64,000 nt of DNA from Bostrychus sinensis (GCA_020698575.1 CM036252.1:6722178-6786177); one strand, 5' to 3'. Shown: positions 34,995-46,110, numbered from the stretch's first letter. The notes: generated from the sequence alone by a model not told the origin. A program made the numbers and translations.

Positions 34995-37900
34995 TTACAT
35001 AATGCAGGTATGTAAACAGATATTAGTGTTGGAGTTGTGGTGAGTGTAAAATGAACAAACATCCAACCTCTTGGTTTTCACTTGCAGAGAGAAACAAATG
35101 CTATTTTTCCATGTGTTCCATGGAGGCTGCCTGTCCCACTTCCTGTCAGTGTGAGGATTTGCTTTTATTGGACAAAAACCTTCAGCCCAGACCTGAGAGA
35201 AAGAACAAACAGAGTAGGGCTGCACGATATGGAGGAAACATGCGATATTCTATCCAATCCAATCCAATCCACTTTATTTGTACTAGCACATTTTACAAAC
35301 AAAACAGTTTCCAAAGTGCTGCACATAGAACACTGAATAACAATAAATTACTCCATTCAGCTCCATCAGTCCACATTAAATAATAAGAACCAGTAAAACC
35401 AAATAAAAGTAATACAATAAAATAACAATAAATAAATGCCAAGAATTAAATAATAAAAACAAAACAATAAAACACAATAAAAGACAACAGAGGACCACAC
35501 AATTCACGTCGAGTTAAAAGCCAGAGAATAAAAATTAGTCTTAAGACGAGACTTAAAACATTCCACTGTGGGGGCCGCTCTATATTCTATAACTATGTTG
35601 AAAATTGCGATAACAATATTATTGCGATATTTAAAAACAGAGCCTACTTTTCGAACATAGTAAGTTACATTCACTACATTTCATCAAAAATGTAAGTTCC
35701 TGTATTTACAAGTCAAAACAGCGACAAAATCAAAACTTAACACAGACTAAACCAGGAATAAAACAAGGCTAAGCTGTGACTAAATTCATTAAATTACCAC
35801 TAAAACTGGACTTTTTAAACATTTTTATTTAGCCACAACACATGTTCTTTTAAGGCTCTGGTGGAAAATGATTCTTCAGTGTAAATCTCTGTCAGATGGA
35901 AGACCACAGCGTTATTGTGCATATATCTAGATTCTTGTGATACTGGATATTGCGTTTGCTGATATTGCGATAACAATAATTCTGTGATATATTGTACAGC
36001 CCTAAAACAGAGTGTGTTATATGTTCTCTGGTTATAAGCCTTATCCTGGTTATGACAGTGGATATGAGGTTTAGGTGCACTCAGAGAAACTGGGACACTC
36101 ATATCCAGAGTCCAGAGGAACAGAGCTGCTGACTTTATCTGTAGGACTTGGTCATTTCTACTGAGTAGGAGAGTACTGATACTTGTAGTAGAGTCTTTGG
36201 AATGTGCTGGAGTGACTGCCCCCCCCAAAAAAAACAACAACAACATTTTGTTGGACCTTTAGCATTGATTACGGCATGCACTCACTGTGGCACTGTTTCG
36301 ATGAGCTCCTGCAATGTTACAACGTTTATTTCTGTCCAGCATTGCTTACATTTTTTGCCAAGATCTTGTATTGATAACACAGGTCTACAAATGTTTGGTC
36401 GATCTGCTTCTGAGATAAAAGTGGCTAAATCACATTTATTTTGATAAGATGAACTGAAAATCAGTTGATAACTGTGCTGGTTACTAATGTATTCAAGATA
36501 TTTAATGATATTGTTTCATCAAAATCACATCTGTTTATACAATAGATTTAGGCATTTTTGCTTAAAAATAATATTTATATTTTGAAAATATTTAATTTCT
36601 CTACATGCATGCATTTTGTCCACTTCCAAGAGAGAGATTTCTGCAAATAACAACAAAACATTTTATGTCAAAACTCGAGCCATATTAAAATGAATGTATT
36701 GAATGTGCAGCTTTCAGATAGAACTGGTTGCTTGTAGACACTGTACCTTCTGATAAACACCGTTTTTGACTTATTTTGCATAAATTTCCTATTTTGACCC
36801 AATACTGTTTCTTGGAAACTATAGCAATCTGCACTTCTCACTTACTTTTTCTTTATTAGTGACCTAATCCAAGAAAAATTTCACTACTTTTGTTCTGGAA
36901 GCATTTTGCTGTAGACCTGTGTATTGGAGAGTTGGACCAGTGCAAAGTCCTCTCCAGCACATCCCAAAGATTCTCATTGGGGTTAAGGTCTGGACTCTAG
37001 GGATGGCCAGTCAATGTGTGAAAACGATGTCTCATGCTTCCTGAACCACTCTTTCACAATTTGAGCTCCATGAATCCTGGCATTGTCTTCATGGAATAAG
37101 CCCAGTGCCATCAGGGAAGAAAAAATCCATTGATGGAGTAACCTGGTCATTCAGTATCAGCAGGGAGTCAGCTGACCTCAGTCTTTGGGCACAGAACGTT
37201 GCTGAACCCAGACCTGACCCACTGCAGGGAGGCTCTTACCTATTTACTTTGTTAAATCCAAGTGGCGACTTTCTTTTGGCCAGGCAGTGTATGAAATTGA
37301 ATATTATACAGCAACAAATGTAGCTACACACTTGCAAATAACGCCAAATGAAAGGTGAGTTTTTTCTCTTTCAGTTCACAGATTTGATGTACTGTATCTT
37401 TAAAACTTATTGCACTAGATCCAGGCCTTTAGGGGTTTTTCCTCAGGTGAGTGACCTGTATGGCTTCGCGGAGGTCTGCACTCTTCAAATGCTTCTAGTT
37501 TATAGTTATTTCACCTTTTTATATAGATTTGTAAAAATAACTATTACAAACATAAAGAAGCTTATTTCATCAATGAAACATGAGCAAATGCAAAAATAGC
37601 ATTAAACAAAAATGATTATGACTCACTAGTAAACAGGAAATTATTAATAAATATGAGATCTAAAAACAGAATATAACATAAAATATTGCATTTCTACTAT
37701 TACCATGTTACAGATGTTAAGTAAATGTAATGATAAATGACTTACAGTGACAGTCTCTTCAGTCCTGAGATTTAAAGTCTCAAACTTGTAGATCAGAGGT
37801 TCATTATCGTCCACCTCTATCTGAATGGTCCAATCTTTCAGTTGTTGTTCCTGAAAAGTCGAAACAGAAAATACTTTTAGACTGAACAGTGTGGCATCAG

Positions 37901-40703
37901 CTGACGTTAGTTCTTCAAGTTCAGCATGTTCAGAAATGTGTTAAAGAGGGCTGCCTTCGCTTTCTTCCTCCTCATAAAGGTCAAGAGCAAAGATCACTCA
38001 TATAGAAGGCATTATATTATGTTATATTATTGTTGTGAAAGCATGAACAGCTGTTGATTTTAATAAATAACTTCTAAGTCCCGACCTCTGGAGAGTTGTT
38101 TCTCAGGCGGACACATCTGCCACACTGATCGACACCGTTTATGATCACAGGAGATTTTCTCTCGGAGATTTCCCTCAGACGTCTCACTTTTTGGACCTGA
38201 GAGAAAAACACATTTTTAGACAAACTCTTTAGACATTTTTAATCAAGAACAGGATTTTAAAGTTTGTTGATCTCAGTGTGTGGGTCATTCTGAGAAGAGA
38301 CAAAGGTTTTATCAGCACACATATAAGAAAAGGACAAAAATAATAAATAAAATGAATTGGAAAGAAAAATGAAAGAATAAACTGAGCAAGATATTTTAGG
38401 CTTTTTGAAATAATAATAATAATAATAATAATCATAATCATAATCATAATCATAATAATCTGGACTCCTTTGCATTAGTGTTTCAGGTTTTATCACATTA
38501 AATAATGTATCTGTGGAAATCCTCTTCTTTTAGGGAGCTGTTACTTTGACTTTACAGAGAACGCTTAGATTAGGTGTCTGTCACCCCCTGCTGGCAACAA
38601 TGGGGACTGGACAGGACATAAAATGGCTGCTTAACACAGCTGTTAGCAACATGACGCTAACAGACAGATAAATGAGCTGATGTAGTGACTGAGGTTTAAT
38701 GCTGAAATGATCAGAGTGAGTCCGGTGACGGCGTATGGGCTTTAGAAACGCGCAAAAGCACTTCCTGGTTTCTCATGTCGACGTAGAGCTGTGAGAACGA
38801 GCATTTTCAGCTCTGGAGAAGGGCAACACCTCAGCATACAGGATTAATCAAATGTGTGTGAATGAGACAAAATAATTAGCAGAATAGGAGACCATTAATT
38901 GTTTCCAATTGCCCAATGCCCCCTGGGGGTCTGTGAAGGTACTGCAGGGGGTTTTCTAAATTAAGTACATAAAAGAAAATTCAGTTTGAAATGAATTACA
39001 GTTATATATGTGTTTAAAAACTATTACTTCAACCATTTTTTGTGTTTTTGGTAAGTTTTTATAGAAATGTATTAAGACTGTTGACTAAAAGAAAGTTCCA
39101 TTGCTGGGGGTCCACGTGAGATTTTTGGAAATTTAAGGGGGCCGCAGCACTCTTGGCTTTGGGAATGGCTGGCTTAGAGCAAACACACCATGACACTGAA
39201 ATCCAGCCAACTCTGAATAAGAACAAATCTACTCACCACTTTGGTTTTAAAGCTTTCATTCTGCTGCTCGAGAAGAGTGATCTTTGTGTTGGAAGAATCC
39301 TGCAACAAACCAGGATCACCAGCAGTGATCAGTGGTGAACAGCGACAGGTTAATGTTAATAAAGTTACACATTTGTATTATGAAATGCTACATAAAGGTC
39401 AGAAAAAGTCCAACCTCTTTAGATTTTGTGTTTGTGCCGTCACATTAACATTAGTAAGTATAAATCTACTCACCAGCTGAGTCTTTAAGCTTTCATTCTC
39501 CTGTTCAAGCCTGGTGTTCTTTGTGTTGGAAGAATCCTGCAACCAAAACCCATTTATTTATAAACCCATGGACTCAGGAACAGCTAAACCAAACAATCAA
39601 ACAAATAAAAGTGACCTTGAGTTCAGAGATTTTGGGCTCTGTAAAACAAAAGAAGTCAAAATTAGTCAGTATCACTGTTTATGATATGTTTGTAGAATTG
39701 TAGACATTACCCTGAAACATATTATTCACTTACGATTTGTATGTTTAGTTTTACAGAAGAGAAAAGAGAAAATGATAGTAAGTCCAATGAAAACAGCCAA
39801 ACAAACAGCCAAAGAAATAATAACAGGAAACATCTTCACTCCAACAAAACCATCTGAAATTAAAACAAAAGTAAAATGTTCATGTAAAAATATAAAACAT
39901 TATAGCTGATATCACTAATTTATGTTTGTGGTTAACCCAAACTTTGGCCCAGGTAAAAGGGGAGAGGAAAATAAAGTCATTATTTCATAAAGTAACCAAT
40001 TAATTTCCTTTTTCCTGTTCTTACCTGGTACCTGAAAACTGGTGTGTGTGGTGATGTTGGTGGAGCTCTGGGACACTCTACAGGTGAAGGTGCTGCTCTG
40101 CTCCACAGTCACTCTGCTGCTCACATTATAGAGGCCATCAGGACGTGTGTGTGTGTGTGTACGCTCAGCAGAGAGGAGCCTCCCCTCAGAGTCCAGCCAC
40201 AACAGCTCCGGCTCCGGATACCAGGCTCCAGAATCACACTGGAGAACCACTGCAGACCTCCACACATCTACAGAGGACACTGACACTACAGGAGGAGAGC
40301 CTGCAGCAACTGGGAAGAGAGACATTTATATGAACTTGAGGATCAGTGGTACAGTAGGTGAGCAGTCAATGGCCAGAGCACACATTTTTATCCTTTGTTG
40401 TGTATGTTGTAGAACAGCCATTCTCAAAGTCAGGACTGTCGTGGCCCCTTAAATTTCCAAAAATCCCTCGCGGACCCCCAACGATAAAACTTCCCTCTAT
40501 TCAAATGACTCTGCCATGTTTGTTTGTTTTTTTATAAAAACATTACAAAAACACTGATTATTGACTAAAAGTTGTTTTAAAGTAATATTTTAAAACAAAT
40601 ATACAACTGTAATTGATTTCCAATGTTTTTAGGTACTTAATATTTTCATTGACTTTTTATATTTTTGTATGTTTTATTTTTATGAACCAAAACCATGTGT
40701 CTG

Positions 40704-40745
<42 letters not shown>

Positions 40746-42842
40746 TAATAATAATAATAATGAAAAAAAAAAATTCAAATTGAAATATAGACAGCCTCTG
40801 GGGGCCCCCCTGTAGTACCTTCACGGACCCCCAGGGGACCCCGGACCCCACTTTGGGAACCACTGTTGTAGAATTTTTTGCACGATGTAGGAGATATTAG
40901 TTGACGTGTTACTGGGCAGTAGATGGTAATCAGCGGCCTAGCACACAGCACAGGCAACACTGCTCAAAGATGCAACATTAAGTAAGTTTATAAAACCCGA
41001 AACGGGCTCTCTTTTATTTATTTTCTATTGTAAGTAGTTTTATCTACATTTCTATTTAAACTCAGCAAAATCTACCTGGTTTCTTTTATTTTTTTACACC
41101 CCTGTGTCCCACAACAAAATGGTTTGACTCTGCGGTGAATGTACTGTAACAAATCAAACATCTTGATCTAAATGATCTAAACTGGCCAGTCGACACAAAT
41201 CGAGAGCGCAAAAGAGAAAGGAAAAAATAAAAAAGAGAGGAAGACCATAGAGGTGAGGAGATTTTAAAAAAATGCGAGAGACAAGGAAGCCGTTTTAGCA
41301 ACAGCAAGGCGTGAGTCGGCTGGCGAATCCAGGGATAAACTGGCAGAAGTCAGATTGATCTAACATTAGCACAGAGTTGTAAACGTTCTATCAGTCTGGA
41401 ACAGCTGCCATTGAAAACGTTTGTGAAGAGGCAGGACTTTCAGTAAAATACTGGGAGATCATTGGATAAAGCCCCAGCTTCGTATCTAAACAACAAACTG
41501 CTACGACAGTAAAACAGCACAATAAAGACGTTAAAAGATTTTTGGTAAATGTAGAGCAGCATACGTTACATTTTTTCATGTAACTATGTTTATAACAAGT
41601 ATCACTAAACGCGCTTGTTGTTGGCAAACCTAAAACCCGCCCGCTCCTGACAGCACTGCCACACCTTTGGCCCCGGGCAGCCACAGGTCTGGAGCCAAAC
41701 GGATCAGCAGGAGTCTGACAAGATGGATTTCCTGAGTTTGTGAACTCAAAATTTCATGACAATCCAGCTGCTGAGCAAGGTAAGGGACAGCGGTAACAAC
41801 CACTGACACTGTAGCAGTCTAAAGTTTAATGTGCGTACCTACATTCTCCGCTTTCTGTAGACTGGGAAACATAGATACCTGCGCATTTGATACATTTTCA
41901 ATTCAATTTCAACTCAATTTTATTTGTATAGCCCAGTATCAACGTGATGTCACATCTGTAGTCACGCAAACTATTTTCAACAGTAAAACAATGGAGCAAT
42001 TTAGGATGTAAATTACTGGAGTTAGCGTTCACATAAAAGTAGCGATTCTGATACTTTAGTGTATAATAAATATTCACCAAAAATGCAGTTAAAAGAGTTG
42101 TTTCGAGGCTCGTTTATTTACTTAAATTAATTCTGCTGTTGCTAATGCTAGCCTATGGTATTTTGCTGTTTGTGACCGCTCATGAAACAGATTCATCGCT
42201 CAACGGTCGTTTCATGACGTACGTTTGCGATCTCTAAAGGTTACTAACCCTAAATCCTAACCTTAACCCCTTTAATCTCTCTTATTTACCATTCTGTTAT
42301 TACTGTGTAGACCAACAACTTGACTCACCCACGTTTAGTTTAACAGTGATTTGTGTTCTCAGTTGTGGGATGTTGCAGATGTACTTTGCGTCATCAGACG
42401 GCCTCACGTTGGTTAGTTTCACAGAGATGTTTCCGTTTTTCTGCTCGTCTGAGAACATGACGATTCTGTTTACGAAGTCGAGGTGCTGGACTCCTTTTAG
42501 CACTGCTTTCAAGCGCCACACGAAAATATGCTGAGTCAAGTCCAGGTCAGGTCTCTTCCACTCCCAGGTATAATCCGTGACGTCTCTCGGAGGATCCAGG
42601 TGGCACGGTAAAATGACGTCATCGCCGACTGTGGCCACTATTGGCAGAGACGGAGCAATGAGCCGAGGCTGCCCTGAAAAGACGGTGTATTTAGTAAATG
42701 GTGCGAGAGAGACATGGATTTCTTAAAAAAAAAGGATTGGTTTTATTACCAGACTATGACTTATTTGTGTATTACCTCTGCAGAGGAGAAGACACTTTGC
42801 TAAAACAAGGGCTACGAGAAATATGTTGAAGGAACGTGGCAT
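34995..42842 (-). CDS. Gene B: butyrophilin/B7-like Ig receptor with lamin-tail-like domain (about 456 aa)
   Basis: Ten exons join in phase: 42842-42776, 42673-42329, 40300-40025, 39853-39734, 39638-39616, 39536-39474, 39299-39237, 38196-38086, 37850-37746, 35192-34995. Order: signal peptide (1-22), IgV (23-137; C46, W59/W61, C122, NIS glycosylation at 104), IgC (138-229; C159, C211), transmembrane helix (about 237-262), coiled coil (278-319), lamin-tail-like domain (about 330-415). Tail motifs: GRCVRLRNNS, LKDWTIQIEVDDNEPLIYKF, EETVTVWA, KWDRQPPWNT. All internal borders are GT/AG. Probably a type I immune surface receptor acting through Ig contacts; the tail's partner is unknown. The final 25 or so residues of the domain are replaced by a frameshifted tail. 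Ordinary butyrophilins carry B30.2 here. Confidence 0.82.
35215..36004. mobile_element. hAT-type MITE with perfect 8-bp target duplication, nested LINE tail
   Basis: The ends are TAGGGCTGCACGATAT and ATATTGTACAGCCCTA, flanked by AAACAGAG at 35207-35214 and 36005-36012. Inside, 35262-35575 is a separate LINE 3'-end repeat starting 'ATCCAATCCAATCCACTTTA'. It is inserted about 20 bases upstream of the acceptor of gene B's last exon. An inverted relative lies at 16788-17135. Confidence 0.85.
36212..37290. mobile_element. Tc1/mariner remnant, interrupted
   Basis: The right end TTTTGGCCAGGCAGTG and the left end AGTGACTGCCCCCCCCAAAA match decayed Tc1 ends. The body includes 'CATCCCAAAGATTCTCATTG' and 'TTCACAATTTGAGCTCC', which belong to a widespread fish Tc1 family. 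The transposase is largely deleted. The CACAGGTCTACA MITE is inserted in it. It lies in gene B's penultimate intron. Confidence 0.75.
36378..36921. mobile_element. MITE with CACAGGTCTACA ends, copy 2
   Basis: Perfect 12-bp inverted ends CACAGGTCTACA and TGTAGACCTGTG. The element splits the Tc1 remnant between the 'CAAGATCTTGTATTGAT' and 'GAGAGTTGGACCAGTG' parts, so it moved after that copy was in place. Nearly identical to 23797-24343. Confidence 0.85.
37746..37850 (-). CDS. Gene B lamin-tail-like exon 2
   Basis: Thirty-five codons in phase 0: EQQLKDWTIQIEVD, LIYKFETLNL, EETVT, then GTAAGT. The L..W.I strand followed by a Y.F strand and a 'TVT|VWA' junction is the central part of a lamin tail fold. 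Confidence 0.8.
38086..38196 (-). CDS. Gene B lamin-tail-like exon 1
   Basis: Thirty-seven codons: basic start VQKVRRLREIS, then SPVIINGVDQCGRCVRLRNN. 'G..VRLRN.S' is the first conserved strand of lamin tail domains. The donor is GTCGGG, weaker than usual; gene C's equivalent has GTCAGG. Confidence 0.75.
38409..38457. repeat. TAA/TCATAA microsatellite
   Basis: Run of TAATAA units followed by ATCATA units in an intron of gene B. Open frames across it are artefacts. Confidence 0.9.
39237..39536 (-). CDS. Gene B duplicated coiled-coil exons
   Basis: Two 63-nt exons (39536-39474 and 39299-39237), both phase 0, encode DSSNTKNTRLEQENESLKTQ-L and DSSNTKITLLEQQNESFKTK-V. They are clearly copies of each other and add one 21-residue heptad block each. 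Short heptad exons between membrane and effector domain are a butyrophilin habit. Confidence 0.8.
40025..40300 (-). CDS. Gene B IgC-like exon
   Basis: Ninety-two codons with WYPEPELLWLD, PDGLYNVSSRVTVE and TFTCRV. Disulphide pair C159-C211 in the joined protein. Nearly identical at DNA level to gene A's IgC exon. Confidence 0.85.
40415..40865. mobile_element. hAT-type element with perfect 8-bp target duplication
   Basis: The ends CAGCCATTCTCAAAGT and ACTTTGGGAACCACTG are inverted, and TTGTAGAA flanks them at 40407-40414 and 40866-40873. Contains an (AAT)n tract at 40706-40760. It lies in the IgV-IgC intron of gene B. Confidence 0.85.
40874..42300. other. IgV-IgC intron of gene B, no gene seen
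   Basis: Apart from a truncated ATTCA-end repeat (41897-41945), I recognise nothing. Short open frames here have no domain. Confidence 0.4.
42329..42673 (-). CDS. Gene B IgV-like exon
   Basis: 115 codons, phase 1 at both ends. GDDVILPC opens the domain and DDAKYIC closes it, so the usual D-x-G-x-Y-x-C is D-D-A-K-Y-I-C. The GNIS glycosylation site is shared with gene A. Open frame is intact. Confidence 0.88.
42776..42842 (-). CDS. Gene B signal peptide exon
   Basis: ATG at 42842 starts MPRSFNIFLVALVLAKCLLL, then CRG across the intron: a basic residue, a hydrophobic core and a small residue. Donor GTAATA, acceptor TTTTTAAG nine bases before the ATG. Confidence 0.85.
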
Positions 42843-43004
42843 CTTGATATTCTTAAAAAGAAGTTACAAAAGACGTTAAGGAAAGGTGCAGTTCTTAAAC
42901 GTGTTAGAGCTGTCATTAAAACAAGAAAACACTTTTAGAAATTTTGACACCAAAATAGTTTAAACTAAAACTGACCAAAAATAAGTAAATAATTCCAGCA
43001 GTGT

Positions 43005-44229
43005 CTGCCAACTGAGTGTGAATTAATTTCAGCTGTATCACGTTTTAACAAGAAAACTATCACATATTTACAAGATACTATCACGTTTACATGATACTAT
43101 TACGTTTTAACAAGAAAACATCACATTTTAACAAGATAAGTATCACATTATAACAAGGTATACATTTTATTATGATACACAATTACCACATTTTTACAAG
43201 ATACTATCACGTTTGTACAAGATATGAAATTATCACGTTTTTACATGATAAATGATTTTCTTCTTTTAACAAGATCTTTTCACGTGTTTACAAAATAATT
43301 AAGAATCACGTTATAACAAGATATCAGTTTATCACGTGTTAACAAGATAAATATTTTCTTGTAATGACGTGATGTTTAAGGAAGCAACAATGGCGACGCT
43401 GGTACCGCTCCTCTTGGATCTGTTCTATGTAATCTTCTAGGAAACCCCCATGGATGTTCTCTAATACATCCATGTAAACCTCGTTCTCAAAGAAAGGTGC
43501 AGAGTGAACAGTGGGCCGTCCTGCAGCACATCTCCATCTCTACGTCTGGAAACAACCATGTAATCCTCACATGATGACAGGAAAATCATTTATATTGTTA
43601 AAACGTGATGTTATCTTGTTAAAACTAGGGCTGTCAACGTTAACGCGTTAACACATGCGGTTAATAAAAAAAAATGAACGTGTTAAAATTTATTATTGCA
43701 AATTAATCACACGATCTGTTTTTGCAGTACAGCAGCGCTTCTCAAAGCTCTTTGTAGGGCGTGAAGCTGTGTCGGGGGCGCGTGACCGTCTTGGAAATGT
43801 GCGTATATCACAACATTGACTTGTTTTCACAGTGAACGACTGCGCGTCCAGAGAAGAGAGAGCAGCTGCCTCACGTTTGCTCGTGGTTCCACTTCAGGAC
43901 GAGTCCACTGCTTTAGCCGCTGCACTACAGCCCTCTCCTTTCCCTCACGAGTCTCGAGTAAAACTTTTTACTAATAAATGTTGCGTGTGCTTGTTATATC
44001 GCTTCCTTTCACTGCCTCTGTCCGTACGCGTTCCTGGGAGCTGTGCTTTCTGTGCGTCCTGGACCCGCGGTGAGAGCCCAAGAGTGTGATTAATCTGATT
44101 AATTTTTTTAATCGATTGACAGCACTAGTTAAAACGTAATATGTAAAAAGTGATAGTATCTTGTTAAAAGGTGATATTTTTCTTGTTAAAACGTGATACA
44201 GCTGAAATGAATTGACACTCAGTTGGCAG
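43005..44229. mobile_element. 1.2-kb palindromic repeat element of 'ATCACGTTTTAACAAG' units
   Basis: The left end CTGCCAACTGAGTGTGAATT inverts at the right end, AATTGACACTCAGTTGGCAG. Each side continues with degenerate 'TATCACGTTTTAACAAGA' units pointing inward. A diverged relative appears at about 29620-29860. A 502-bp hAT element is nested inside. Confidence 0.75.
43626..44127. mobile_element. hAT-type element nested in the palindrome, 8-bp target duplication
   Basis: The ends are TAGGGCTGTCAACGTTAA and TTAATCGATTGACAGCACTA, and GTTAAAAC flanks both sides (43618-43625 and 44128-44135). Related pieces of the 'CGCGTTAA' type occur at 20810-20893 and 62840-62935. Confidence 0.85.
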
Positions 44230-44620
44230 TAATACGCTGCCATACATAATAACCAAAACATTCATATTTCCTATATTAGTAGATAGTTCCAGGACGTTAG
44301 TGGCCCAGACTTGCAGGACTCTACAGCTGTCCATGTAGCAAACGTTTAAAGAATCAAAGATTTTGTTATCAAAGTATTTATCACAAATTTATTACGAGCA
44401 AATGAACCAAATTGTTGTTGTTTTTTTGTGCCTTTTTCATTACTGTGTTAGTGATTGTCACTTATGCTTTTCAGATTCTAAGCCTTCAACAGCAGTAGTC
44501 ACTAAAACGACAGGTAAAGGTTGGTTTTGCAGTGACTAACAACAAAACAAGTGCTTGTCCTTGATCCATTTGATATTTCTGCATGAACAAAGTTTGACTC
44601 AGTGATAAATGAAAACGTAC

Positions 44621-44705
44621 CTGTTTTACTCAGCTGTACGTTAAATCCCAAAAGCCGTCTGCTCCTCTCACGCTCCGAGTATGAATAAGCCACATACTTT
44701 CACTT
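44621..44705 (-). promoter_or_regulatory. Possible alternative 5' exon of gene B with IRF-type element
   Basis: AAGTGAAAGT (plus complement at 44696-44705) is followed by about 75 bases ending AAACAG|GTACGT (exon end 44621). The layout matches the 5' exons at 33.6 and 45.6 kb, so this may be an alternative promoter or a duplicated relic. Confidence 0.4.
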
Positions 44706-45578
44706 CTGTGTCTATCTCTAGCTCCGTGTAGTTCACATTTCTTGGCTTGTCATTTGATATCAGGATAAAAATAGGATTCAAATGTAACTGGGCTTTACTA
44801 GCAACAGGAAGGTTTGCTGCAGACAGGAAGCATCAGTTCTGGGTTAGGAAAATCAACTGTATTTCATTATTTCTAGATCTTTAGTTAGTCAGTTGTGTAG
44901 TTTTAAAGTCGCATATTCTTCACTTTTCTCAGTCTTTCTGAAATAATGTTGGACTCTTAGTATTTCAGATTTTATAATTTAAAATAATGTATCTGTGGAA
45001 AACCTCCTTTGTTGGGAGCTGTTACTGTGACTCTGCAGAGAATGCTTGGATTAGGTGTCGCCCCCTGCTGGCAACAGTGGGGACTGGACAGAACATTAAA
45101 TGTCTCTTTTGCATGGCTATTAGCAAATGAGCTGACTGCTTTGTGATGGTAATGTAAAGAGTATAAATTATGTTTTTACTAGTTTTGGTCACTTGTAGAA
45201 AAGAACGTTTTACAACATTTAAAACCGTTGTGACTGAAAGAGAACATTTTTATTAAGTACTCTACTGATGCCAGCAGAGTGCAGACTGTTGCGGTCTTGT
45301 GAACATTAAGAACCAAAGGAACTTCACTTGCTTAAACTTTTTGAGGCCATGTTACTATAAAATACCAAACAGCTGTGAGGAATCAGTTGTTTGGATAAAT
45401 ACATAGATAGTTGGTCTCGTGTGTGTATGTAGGCTCGTGAAGCCCAGTGAATCCTGCTGCATAAACAAAATACAACTCTAGGTATGTTTGCGGCAAGATG
45501 TATTTGTGCTGGATTTGTGGGTTCAGTCCATTTTTGTCGCTGATTTGTTTGGGTTTGCACCACAGTCTCGTCACTGAC

Positions 45579-45660
45579 CTTTCAGCCTTTGTCTTCCTGT
45601 GTCCAGTATTTCAGACCCTGCAGCAACAGACGGTGAACGAAGCTCCATACTTTCACTTTA
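45579..45660 (-). promoter_or_regulatory. Gene B 5' exon and IRF-type promoter element
   Basis: TAAAGTGAAAGT (plus complement at 45649-45660) precedes an exon ending GCTGAAAG|GTCAGT (exon end 45579). The exon and its upstream block 'GATAAAAATAACCTGG' are homologous to gene A's at 33.6-33.78 kb. Confidence 0.55.
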
Positions 45661-45724
45661 GAGAATAAACACGTCCCACAGTTGGTTTGACATCTGATAT
45701 CTGAGAGAGGAGATAAAAATAACC

Positions 45725-46110
45725 TGGGGTCTCATCTATAAAGCCTGCGTACGCCCAACGCGAGGCTGAAATTGGCGCAAAGGTGGAATTTATAAAAAAA
45801 ACTAGACATGAAACCAAAACGAGACTGAATGGACATCTGATATTTGTCTTTACGCAGGACGTGCACCTGCACCACGGCTCTGTCCCCTCTCTTTACACAC
45901 AACCTCCACTCAGACCTCCACGTGCACGGACTGCGTCCACACAAAAATGATATCCATGTGAGAACAGAAGATCGCGATGCTTCCCGCACATTTTATGCTC
46001 TTTCATTTATTATAATTTGCAATTCGGGTACAACTCGAGGAAATCCCAAAAAGTGATACCTGCAATAATTCAATTAAAACATTTGTTACATTTTAAGCTT
46101 CTTTTTAATG
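45725..46110. repeat. Probable DNA transposon remnant ('GGTCTCATCTATAAA')
   Basis: Begins GGGGTCTCATCTATAAAGCC with GCGTACGCCC close by, a start seen in fish non-autonomous transposons. No right end was identified and the coding content is uncertain. Confidence 0.35.

Larger units (their letters stand above)
33840..35210. repeat. Segmental duplicate of 46440-47340 (3' flank of gene B versus gene C)
   Basis: The two regions align over most of their length: 'CTTAACAGGATTTTGTAT', the SINE fragment, 'AACAGATATTAGTGTT', then the last exon. Differences are the MITE present only here and scattered changes. This shows that A, B and C arose by tandem duplication with a unit of about 12 kb. Confidence 0.75.
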
